Assembly: GCA_913052545.1 (NCBI GenBank) | Contig: CAJXEF010000056.1 | Coordinates: forward strand, 1-11,654 | Direction: 5' to 3' | DNA from: an uncultured Chloroflexota bacterium | Lineage (GTDB): Bacteria > Chloroflexota > Dehalococcoidia > UBA3495 | Length of the DNA stretch: 11,654 nt | Shown here: in pieces, positions 5,308 to 11,654 of the stretch | Layout of the letters: each line of letters opens with the position of its first letter | How positions within the stretch are numbered: the first letter of the stretch is position 1 | The notes under the pieces: generated by a model | The model's input: the letters and a program-made list of their open reading frames with translations, nothing else | Databases searched by the model: none | Told to the model about the DNA's origin: nothing | Position numbers and translations under genes: made by a program

Positions 5308-6378
5308 TCACTGGAAATATGGAATTACGTGTTTGCCGAATAACTTGATTGAGTCCATTATTCTTGAATGCGATAAATTCCCCATTTGCATAAAGCATAG
5401 GATTTGATCTACGCCAGCCTCCTGATATTTCTTCAATACCTTTATGATCGAATCGGGATTACCCATTGCGAAAGCACCTGATGCGAGATGGTCTTCCGCG
5501 GTTTTTTCAGACCGTTCAGTTTGAATAGCACTGACAGCAAATTGATAGGAATCTGGGACGTTACGTCCTTGCCAAGGTGCGTAAAGTTCTTCAGCTTTGT
5601 TAACAAACCAGGCACCTTCGGGTCCGGCAATTCGTCGCGCTTCTTCATCATCTTCCCCGCAGTGGATCACACATAATGCTGCGACTTGGTCGTTTACGAA
5701 ACTACCAACGGGCTTAGCATCCTTAAGTCCTTCTTTGTATAAGTTGATTCTCTCAACTAGTTGGTCGTGGCCTCCAAGGTTAAAACACAACACACCCAAT
5801 CCCATCTCACCAGCGTTTTTAAAGCTTTCTGGCTGGCTGCAGGCCACCCATAAAGGTGGATGAGGCTTTTGGACCGGTTTAGGAACAACTGATCGTGGAG
5901 GTATTGTGTAAAATTGACCCTCGTGTGTAAAGGGATCTTCTGTCCACATTTTAGGGATCATCCTGATAGCCTCGTCCCATTGTCCTCGGGTATCCTCAGG
6001 GTCAACTTCGAAGCCATCCATTTCTATCAACGTAGTTGAGCGACCTGTTCCTAAATCTACCCGTCCATTACTCAGTATATCTAAGACAGCAGCTCGTTCA
6101 GCCACTCTAACCGGATGATTATATTTACCGGGAAGTAATGCTACCGCGTGACCAATTCGAATGTTTTTGGTGCGCTGGGAGATGGCTCCGTATAACACTT
6201 CCGGAGCGGAACAATGAGAAAATTCACGTAGAAAATGGTGTTCTACTGTCCAGAAGTAATGGAAACCGACCTCGTCGGCGAGATCGACTTGAGCCAATAC
6301 TTGGTTATATCTCTCTTGTTCGGTTGTTGGCCCGTGCGGCTCGGGAATCTGAATTTCATACATTAATCCGAATTTCAT
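5308..6378 (-). CDS. LLM-class (luciferase-like) flavin-dependent oxidoreductase
   Basis: The product is 356 residues with an ATG at 6378; GGAG at 6387-6390 lies 8 bases upstream. It has the bacterial-luciferase TIM-barrel pattern: KFGLMYEIQ at the N terminus, DEVGFHYFWTVEHHF near residues 35-49, IRIGHAVALLPGKYNHPVRVAE near 73-93, SNGRVDLGTGRS near 103-114, and PPLWVACSQPESF near 174-186. Members use FMNH2 or F420 with oxygen or another acceptor to oxidise small organic molecules. The length is normal for the family. It is the second gene of an operon: the alcohol dehydrogenase ends 45 bases upstream. The two may act in turn on one substrate, an alcohol or aldehyde being made or used by the monooxygenase; this is inference. 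Such enzymes are often numerous in SAR202-type genomes. The cofactor cannot be decided here. Confidence 0.88.
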   Translation of the reverse strand: MKFGLMYEIQIPEPHGPTTEQERYNQVLAQVDLADEVGFHYFWTVEHHFLREFSHCSAPEVLYGAISQRTKNIRIGHAVALLPGKYNHPVRVAERAAVLDILSNGRVDLGTGRSTTLIEMDGFEVDPEDTRGQWDEAIRMIPKMWTEDPFTHEGQFYTIPPRSVVPKPVQKPHPPLWVACSQPESFKNAGEMGLGVLCFNLGGHDQLVERINLYKEGLKDAKPVGSFVNDQVAALCVIHCGEDDEEARRIAGPEGAWFVNKAEELYAPWQGRNVPDSYQFAVSAIQTERSEKTAEDHLASGAFAMGNPDSIIKVLKKYQEAGVDQILCFMQMGNLSHSRIMDSIKLFGKHVIPYFQ

Positions 6379-6423
6379 GATTCTTTCTCCATCTTCTAGA
6401 TATTAATTGCAAGCCTCAACAAA

Positions 6424-7530
6424 CTAAGGAATCAGCATGGCTCGGGTAATCTCTGTTTGGGTTTGACTCCATTCTGCTTTGGCAAAAGCGTCGTTAACGT
6501 CTGCTAGCGGAAACTTATGGGAAACCAATTTATCAAACGGAAGTTTGTCTTGATTTCTGACCAAAAAAGAAAGTAGAGTCGGGATCAAGGAAGGACGATA
6601 CATTCGTGATCCCATTATGTTTTTCCCGCTGAGAAGCTTTGAAGGATCGATTGATACTTCCTTACCGCGAACGATGTCTCCGATTTCAATGAAAGTACCA
6701 CCATTACTTAACATGTCTATCCCTTCAGAGAGGAGCTCGGCTCTACCCACTAGCTCCACTACCACGTCAGCTCCCCTCCCTCCCGTTAATTCCCATACCC
6801 GGCGAACCCGCGTCTCAGGTGTGTTGAATTCTTCGATGTTGATGGTATGGTCAGCTCCGAATTCTTCTGCAAGTTGGAGTCTGTTTTCCAACCGGTCTAA
6901 AACTATTACTTTGTGAGCACCCATGTCTTTTGCCATAGCGGTGGCGTGCACCCCTAACCCTCCAGCTCCTTGTATGACCACATACTCCCCTTCTCCTAGT
7001 TGAGCTCGTTGCAATCCGGTCGTGACTGTGCCCATAGCGCAGTTCACTGGCCCTAAGATTTCATCTGGCAATTCGTCTGGTACTCGGAAAAAGGGGTGGC
7101 GGGGTGGTAAATACAGAAAATCCGCATAAGTTCCAGTGAAATAAGGATGAACACCGGCGGTTGGATATTCTCGATTCGCACACCAATTGGTGTCACCCTT
7201 CAAACATAGATGACATCGGTTGCATGGAAAAACTGCAGAATATATGACCCGATCTCCTTGCTGAACGGGCGTCCCTAGTGTATCTGTCGCTACATTGTCG
7301 CTAAGTACTTCTATCACTCCCGTGCCCTCATGTCCCATTACCCGACCATTTACAGGTATTGGCAAATGCTCTTGGCTTTGGTCGGCTCTCCAAGTATGGA
7401 GATCGGATCCACAGATACCGGCTTGCGTCATTCGTAACAGAACTGCTCCATTTTCTGGTTCTGGTACGTCGTATTCTTGAATTTCAAATGGTTTGCCATA
7501 TTCTTTTACAACAACAACTCGGCCTTTCAT
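6424..7530 (-). CDS. Zinc-dependent medium-chain alcohol dehydrogenase
   Basis: The product is 368 residues with an ATG at 7530; AGGAG at 7538-7542 lies 7 bases upstream. It is an NAD(P)-linked medium-chain dehydrogenase. Catalytic zinc ligands are visible at Cys40 (CGSDLH) and His67-Glu68 (GHEGTG), with Cys164 as a likely third. The structural zinc site is complete: Cys103, 106, 109 and 117 (CNRCHLC, NWC). The Rossmann motif GAGGLG is at 188-193, and Asp212 ends the second strand (VIVLD), which favours NAD over NADP. The substrate is unknown; relatives oxidise secondary or cyclic alcohols, sugar alcohols or threonine. It is the first gene of the operon with the luciferase-like enzyme and is divergent from the Vms1-like gene. 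No residue expected for catalysis is missing. Confidence 0.9.
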   Translation of the reverse strand: MKGRVVVVKEYGKPFEIQEYDVPEPENGAVLLRMTQAGICGSDLHTWRADQSQEHLPIPVNGRVMGHEGTGVIEVLSDNVATDTLGTPVQQGDRVIYSAVFPCNRCHLCLKGDTNWCANREYPTAGVHPYFTGTYADFLYLPPRHPFFRVPDELPDEILGPVNCAMGTVTTGLQRAQLGEGEYVVIQGAGGLGVHATAMAKDMGAHKVIVLDRLENRLQLAEEFGADHTINIEEFNTPETRVRRVWELTGGRGADVVVELVGRAELLSEGIDMLSNGGTFIEIGDIVRGKEVSIDPSKLLSGKNIMGSRMYRPSLIPTLLSFLVRNQDKLPFDKLVSHKFPLADVNDAFAKAEWSQTQTEITRAMLIP

Positions 7531-7552
7531 GCTGAAACTCCTATATAATTGT

Positions 7553-7571
7553 CTATGATAGGATCATAGCA
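7553..7571 (-). promoter_or_regulatory. Candidate extended -10 promoter overlapping an inverted repeat
   Basis: On the minus strand TGCTATGAT (7571-7563) is an extended -10. A transcript start near 7556 would leave a leader of about 26 bases holding the AGGAG of the dehydrogenase. The element overlaps a 7-bp inverted repeat, CTATGAT (7553-7559) and ATCATAG (7563-7569), with a 3-base spacer, so a repressor could bind there. No good -35 is visible. Confidence 0.35.
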
Positions 7572-7649
7572 TATTGGTTTCTGATTAAGTAGTTGAGCTA
7601 AAGTGATAAGTATAATTCGGGTTCTATATCCGGCCCGTAGCCTGTCTCG

Positions 7650-7658
7650 TGGTAGAAT
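7650..7658 (+). promoter_or_regulatory. Candidate extended -10 for the Vms1-like gene
   Basis: TGGTAGAAT matches an extended -10 and shares CGTGGTA-x-AAT with the candidate promoter at 2178-2186. If used, transcription would start about 6 bases before the ATG at 7671, an almost leaderless message, which fits the weak ribosome site there. A separate TATAAT at 7611-7616 has no properly spaced -35 but is an alternative that would give a leader of about 50 bases. Confidence 0.3.
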
Positions 7659-7670
7659 CAGGCACTAGGT

Positions 7671-8444
7671 ATGACTGATATTATATTAAATGACCTAGGT
7701 ATATCCGCTGGACAACAAGTTAATAAACAAGAGCTTGATACTTTATTGAGCAAGATCAATCCCGATTCTAATCAATTAGTTTCCAGCCTGTACTTGAAGC
7801 CCGGTGATCAATCCGGGTTTATGGGTGCTAAAGACCCGGTTCAGTTGCCTTGGGTGGAGCGTTTGGCAACTCTTGATCGTAAAATATTGGAATCTGAAAC
7901 GGGATTAATTGGTTTGCGGAATGGTGGGCAGGCGTTAATCATTGTGCCTCCATTTCCTCTAACCCATGCGGGATTGTCGGATACATGGAATTTGCTGCCT
8001 CTCCAAGATATTTTACAAAGCTCATACAATGTTGGAGTGGTATTACTACGTCTTGGCAGATTTGCAGTTGCGGTTTACGAAGGTGATCGCTTGATTTCTT
8101 CCAAAACCGATACAAGATACGTTAAAGGACGACATTCGGCTGGAGGCACGTCACAAAAACGATATTCTCGTATCAGGGAAGGGCAAATAAAGTTGATTTA
8201 TGAAAAAACTTGTTTTGCTGTTAAGGATCAGTTCACTCCCTATTTGAATGATATGCAGTTTGTTTTATTAGGTGGAGATAAATTCACTTTAAATGGTTTG
8301 ATTAAAAAATGCCCCATGTTGGATAATTTGAAAAATATTACTCTTGGCAGGCGGCTAAATGTCCGGAATCCAAGGCGAGATACGTTAGAATCTGTTGCAT
8401 TTTCTTTAAAAGAAAGTAGTTTATATCCAATTACTTGGCAGTAG
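7671..8444 (+). CDS. Vms1/ANKZF1-like peptidyl-tRNA hydrolase (acVLRF1-type release factor)
   Basis: The product is 257 residues from the ATG at 7671. Its core KGRHSAGGTSQKRYSRIRE (residues 152-170) matches the catalytic loop and following helix of the Vms1/eRF1-like release-factor fold in bacteria. Yeast Vms1 and human ANKZF1 use a glutamine in a related GSQ loop to free nascent chains from tRNA on split, stalled large subunits. Here Gln162 in the TSQ triplet is the candidate catalytic residue. The rest fits an RNase H-like fold: a hydrophobic strand VGVVLLRLGRFAVAVYEGDRL before the loop and FVLLGGDKF after it. In the actinobacterial relatives I recall, the loop reads GGQSQ; Thr160 replaces that first Gln here. 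No zinc finger or ankyrin domain is present. MutS2 follows 60 bases later on the same strand with no terminator, so they are probably co-transcribed. The family call is from memory of the motif. Confidence 0.75.
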   Translation: MTDIILNDLGISAGQQVNKQELDTLLSKINPDSNQLVSSLYLKPGDQSGFMGAKDPVQLPWVERLATLDRKILESETGLIGLRNGGQALIIVPPFPLTHAGLSDTWNLLPLQDILQSSYNVGVVLLRLGRFAVAVYEGDRLISSKTDTRYVKGRHSAGGTSQKRYSRIREGQIKLIYEKTCFAVKDQFTPYLNDMQFVLLGGDKFTLNGLIKKCPMLDNLKNITLGRRLNVRNPRRDTLESVAFSLKESSLYPITWQ

Positions 8445-8504
8445 ATTTTAAAGAATGGCATACATCCAAGACCAAAGTGCTCTACTTTAGAATATTGAGA
8501 ATTT

Positions 8505-11066
8505 GTGAGTGCTAATTCTGTGAGTTCTGACATTAAGCTCAGCATATTAAATACTGATAGCTTTGAACGCTCCAGTACATTGTTAGAATTTGATCAAATA
8601 AAGGCCAAATTATCTAGTTGGACTCGAACTTCTCAAGGTCGTAAAGCCGCCTTGGCTTTGGAAGCATCTACTTCACCTTTTGATATCGCATCTAAGTTAC
8701 AAGAGACCACTGAAGCGAGGACTTTACTTGACCAAAAGGGCGGTTTGGAGTTTGGGCCAGATGAGGATTTAGATGAGTGGATCCGAAGAGTGCTTTTAGA
8801 CGGAGTCTTGAGAGGTGGAGAATTATTTTCAATCGGCGAGTTAGTTAGGGTTTCTCGGGTTAATCAAAATAATTTGAAGACTCGAGTGGATTTGCCGCTA
8901 CTGAACAGTATTGCGTTGAATATTCCTGATTTGAAGCTTGTGGAAACGGCTATCCGGGCTTGTATCAGTCCGAGTGGGGAAATTTTAGATGGTGCCAGCG
9001 ATAATTTATATCAACTGCGACAGGATACTAGAAACGCATACAAGCAGCTTAACGAATTTATGGATCGTAGCCTGCGACGAGGCCAAAGGCAGGGTGTATT
9101 ACAAGAATCAATTATTACCCAACGTAACAGCCGCCTAGTTTTATTGATCAAGACTGAGTACAAGTCACAGGTTCCTGGTTTTGTCCACGATGTATCGGAT
9201 AGCGGTGCAACTGTTTTTGTTGAACCGATGGGAGCTATCGAACTCGGTAACCGGTGGCGAGAGGCATTATTATCAGAACAAAGAGAGGAAGAACGGATCC
9301 TTAAGGATTTATCTAATTTAGTTGCGGAGTCAGGTTCTGAGCTAGAGTTAACTTTATCCCTGTTAGGAAGGTTGGACCTGGCTATTGCCAAAGGACGTTG
9401 TTCAATAGAATGGTCAGGTATAGCGCCGAATATGTTTGACGATACAGTTATTGGGAGATCAATCAAGCTGGTTCAGGCTCGTCATCCATTGATATCACAG
9501 AACGCGGTGCCCATTAGTTTAACTTTAGGCTACCCGATTGTTACTGATCGTACAGGTCCAGGCGAAACTGGTAGCCGAGGGGATGAGAAGTCTATATACC
9601 CTAACGTAATGGTTATTACTGGTCCCAACGCAGGGGGTAAAACCGTAGCTCTTAAGACAGTAGGATTATTTGCTCTCATGGCCCATGCAGGCCTACATGT
9701 ACCGGCTCAAGAGGCTACAATACCATTTCTTGACGGCATATATGCTGATATTGGTGATCAGCAGAGCATTGAAGAGTCATTGTCAACCTTTAGTTCCCAT
9801 ATTAGTAATCTCAAGTGGATCATGGAGAGAGTCACCAATAAATCGTTGGTTTTGATTGATGAATTGGGTACAAGTACTGATCCTGAAGAGGGGTCCGCAC
9901 TAGGTCAGGCCATATTAAGCCATTTTCAAACTATTGGAGCATTAGCTATAGCTACCACTCATCATCGCGTAATTGCTGCTTTTGCCCAGGAACAAACTGG
10001 GATGATGAACGCCAGTGTGGATCTAGACCCTGTCACACTGGAGCCAACCTATAGAATTACGATGGGGTTACCGGGAAGAAGCTACGCAATGACAATAGCT
10101 ACTCGGCTTGGGCTTGCTTCTCAAGTGGTAGACCAAGCACGGTCGTTAATAGAGCCATCCCAGGTTGTTGCTGAAGAACTCATACAAGATTTGCAGAAAG
10201 AGCGTGATGTTCTTAACAAGTTGAATATAGAGGCTGAGGAGACTTTGGTTCAAGTAACGAAGCAACGGGCAGACATGGAACATAAATTGGCTAATTTGGA
10301 AACCATAAAAGAATCTCTGGTGGAGGAAGCGAGGGCGGAGTTGCAACAACAAACCGCTACACTGATAAATAGATTGAGACGGGTGGAGCGGTCCATACAA
10401 AATCCACATGCATCGAGTGTTGGTGACCTTGAGATCAGGTTAGATAAAGATCTATCCAGTAGTGATCTAACTTTGGAGACAGCAAGAATGGAGGTAAATG
10501 AAGTTCGGAGAGAAGTTAATGCTCCAGAATGGGGTCCTATTTCGTTAGCTCGGACTGGATGGCAAAAGGATTTAGTCACTGGAGACAAGGTATACATAAG
10601 GGGTATTCCGAGGCCTGTGGTGGTAATCAACCCATCTGGAGAGGATGATCAGATTGAAGTGTCCTTGGGAACTATGAGGGCCAAAGTACCTATTTATCAA
10701 TTGGAAGGATTAGCTTCCGGCTCCCAATCCAATGAAAACATTGTTGCAGGCCCAAGGCGAGAAGACGATAAATTTGGTCGATTTGGTGCTTCTGAGATAG
10801 AGAAAAATAAGTTGCCAAAAGTATCGTTTGATCCAGAGATAGATTTGAGAGGACAGAGGGTGGATCAGGCTTTGGACAGTGTAGAAGATTTACTGCGCCA
10901 TGCGGTAGCACAGGCTACATCAGAAATACGTGTTATACATGGAAAAGGTACAGGGGTTTTAAGAACAGCAGTGAGAGAATACCTGAGCGATCATCCGTTA
11001 GTCGAGTCGAATATACCAGACCCAGATAATCTGGGTGATGGTGTGACGTTGGTTTTTTTGAAATAA
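8505..11066 (+). CDS. mutS2: MutS2 ATPase with C-terminal Smr domain
   Basis: The product is 853 residues from GTG 8505; its ribosome site is weak, and a second in-frame GTG lies at 8520. Order of parts: an N-terminal core beginning LLEFDQIKAKL near residue 27; a lever/clamp region; the ABC ATPase with Walker A GPNAGGKT at 373-380, signature region near SLSTFSSH, Walker B LVLIDE with Asp452-Glu453 and H-loop ATTHH; a long coiled coil (about 545-650); a KOW-like beta segment (GDKVYIRGIPRPVVV, about 690-705); and an Smr domain with DLRG at 780-783 and HGKGTG at 812-817. All key residues are intact. It is somewhat longer than the usual 780-800. In Bacillus, MutS2 recognises collided ribosomes and helps split or rescue them; in Helicobacter and Thermus it has been linked to recombination control. 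The neighbouring release factor favours the ribosome role. Confidence 0.95.
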   Translation: MSANSVSSDIKLSILNTDSFERSSTLLEFDQIKAKLSSWTRTSQGRKAALALEASTSPFDIASKLQETTEARTLLDQKGGLEFGPDEDLDEWIRRVLLDGVLRGGELFSIGELVRVSRVNQNNLKTRVDLPLLNSIALNIPDLKLVETAIRACISPSGEILDGASDNLYQLRQDTRNAYKQLNEFMDRSLRRGQRQGVLQESIITQRNSRLVLLIKTEYKSQVPGFVHDVSDSGATVFVEPMGAIELGNRWREALLSEQREEERILKDLSNLVAESGSELELTLSLLGRLDLAIAKGRCSIEWSGIAPNMFDDTVIGRSIKLVQARHPLISQNAVPISLTLGYPIVTDRTGPGETGSRGDEKSIYPNVMVITGPNAGGKTVALKTVGLFALMAHAGLHVPAQEATIPFLDGIYADIGDQQSIEESLSTFSSHISNLKWIMERVTNKSLVLIDELGTSTDPEEGSALGQAILSHFQTIGALAIATTHHRVIAAFAQEQTGMMNASVDLDPVTLEPTYRITMGLPGRSYAMTIATRLGLASQVVDQARSLIEPSQVVAEELIQDLQKERDVLNKLNIEAEETLVQVTKQRADMEHKLANLETIKESLVEEARAELQQQTATLINRLRRVERSIQNPHASSVGDLEIRLDKDLSSSDLTLETARMEVNEVRREVNAPEWGPISLARTGWQKDLVTGDKVYIRGIPRPVVVINPSGEDDQIEVSLGTMRAKVPIYQLEGLASGSQSNENIVAGPRREDDKFGRFGASEIEKNKLPKVSFDPEIDLRGQRVDQALDSVEDLLRHAVAQATSEIRVIHGKGTGVLRTAVREYLSDHPLVESNIPDPDNLGDGVTLVFLK

Positions 11067-11098
11067 CAGAGCACTCCTCATGGAGTCCTCTGTTATTT
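11061..11098. terminator. Hairpin overlapping the mutS2 stop, likely bidirectional terminator
   Basis: Bases 11061-11071 pair with 11088-11098 (11 bp). After one C-C mismatch, 11073-11077 pair with 11082-11086 around a TCAT loop. The left arm contains the TAA of mutS2. The right arm ends in TTATTT, a short U-rich run. The pentapeptide gene on the opposite strand ends 20 bases further on, so the element can serve both. Confidence 0.65.
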
Positions 11099-11117
11099 CG
11101 CGACTGTTGTTAGTCTT

Positions 11118-11654
11118 TTATCTCAAATATCCCGAACATGTACCGCCAACATCGTCACTGTTATCACCGCTGGGACAAATTGTGTTGTCCCATATAACGC
11201 CATTGATCTTGGCCCTGTTGAGGTTAGATCCTTCCAGGTTAGCGTTAGTAAAATCAGCAAATCGTAATTTCGCATCCACCATATCTGTATTGTCGAAACG
11301 TGACCCGGTTAGGTCGGCGAAACTCAAATTAACCTCGTCAAAATTACTATCTCTAAATACCGAGTCCGTTAAATCGGCATTAGACAGATCTGCGCTAGAC
11401 ATATCCACGTCAATTCCGCCGGCATCACTGAATTCCGCTCCACTTAACTTAGCATCCCGAAGAACTGCGTGATTTAGGTCAGCTCTCCTAAGGTTAGCGT
11501 CTGTTAATGTTGCGCCCAATAGGTCAGCTTCTTCTAGGTCAGCCCTACTTAGATCGGCACGCGTCAAAATCGCGTCCCTAAGGTCAATGTCTCGTAAATC
11601 AGCACCACCTAGGTCACATCCTTGTAGATATGCCTGAGGTAGAAGAGACCCGCA
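11118..11654 (-). CDS. Pentapeptide-repeat protein, 5' partial
   Basis: The minus frame is open from the window edge (11654) to the TAA at 11118-11120, giving 178 visible residues; the N terminus is outside. A TTG at 11567 lies inside the repeat array and is not a real start. From about residue 9 (AYLQGCDLGGADLRD) there are nearly continuous A-(D/N)-L-x-x type pentapeptides, about 28 of them, which form a right-handed square beta helix. One break, AGGIDVDMSS, interrupts the array in the middle. The C terminus, GVIWDNTICPSGDNSDD then GTC-SGYLR, matches the cap seen in many extracytoplasmic pentapeptide proteins, where its two cysteines could form a disulfide; that suggests export. Any signal peptide would be outside the window. 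The function is unknown. It is not evidently of the Qnr gyrase-protecting type. Confidence 0.85.
   Translation of the reverse strand, partial: CGSLLPQAYLQGCDLGGADLRDIDLRDAILTRADLSRADLEEADLLGATLTDANLRRADLNHAVLRDAKLSGAEFSDAGGIDVDMSSADLSNADLTDSVFRDSNFDEVNLSFADLTGSRFDNTDMVDAKLRFADFTNANLEGSNLNRAKINGVIWDNTICPSGDNSDDVGGTCSGYLR

Noticed and set aside
10146..10630. Minus-strand open frames inside mutS2
   Set aside because: They lie in the coiled-coil and KOW coding regions, have no ribosome sites and no recognisable products; they are shadows.
8505..11066. MutS2 as a mismatch-repair protein
   Set aside because: It lacks the MutS N-terminal mismatch-binding domain and has the Smr and KOW-like C-terminal parts of MutS2.
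11118..11654. Regular short repeats at DNA level resembling a repeat array
   Set aside because: The periodicity is 15 bases and in frame, coding for pentapeptides; there are no identical direct repeats or spacers, so it is not CRISPR.

Overview
The window looks like chromosomal DNA from an uncultivated Chloroflexota bacterium, most likely a marine SAR202-like or other Dehalococcoidia lineage. This is inferred from gene content: an F420-linked NADP oxidoreductase, a luciferase-like monooxygenase beside a zinc alcohol dehydrogenase, an E1 alpha/beta dehydrogenase pair, a Vms1-like release factor, MutS2, and moderate GC with ATG, GTG and TTG starts. No 16S gene or other decisive taxonomic marker is present. 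I saw no tRNA, rRNA, CRISPR array, IS element or phage gene, and there is no gene-free stretch over 300 bases.

Layout. Bases 1-507 (+) hold the 3' part of an npdG-type F420H2:NADP oxidoreductase, cut by the window edge. It is followed at 562-1086 (+) by a stand-alone galactose-binding-like jelly-roll protein. A very long hairpin (1104-1165) separates these from two minus-strand genes: a single-cysteine thioredoxin-fold protein (1452-2075) and an 84-residue acidic protein of unknown function (1164-1418). Divergently, 2216-2644 (+) encodes a small beta-rich protein from a TTG start. A hairpin follows it, then the alpha and beta subunits of a 2-oxoacid/acetoin-type dehydrogenase E1 (2775-4743), with no E2 or E3 in view. 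A near-consensus sigma70 promoter (4785-4813), a 17-codon leader ORF and a 98-residue tandem desulforedoxin-like protein with no metal-binding cysteines come next.

From 5308 to 7530 (-) there is a two-gene operon: a zinc-dependent medium-chain dehydrogenase, then a luciferase-like flavin-dependent oxidoreductase. Divergent from it, 7671-11066 (+) holds a Vms1/ANKZF1-like peptidyl-tRNA hydrolase followed by a full-length MutS2. The window ends inside a minus-strand pentapeptide-repeat protein (11118-11654).

The most interesting points are three. First, the Vms1-like gene lies next to mutS2. MutS2 is known in Bacillus to act on collided ribosomes, so the pair may be a ribosome-rescue module. 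Second, the desulforedoxin-like protein is duplicated and has lost its metal ligands, and its start lies just after a leader ORF. Third, the E1 pair has altered active-site loops and no visible partner subunits.
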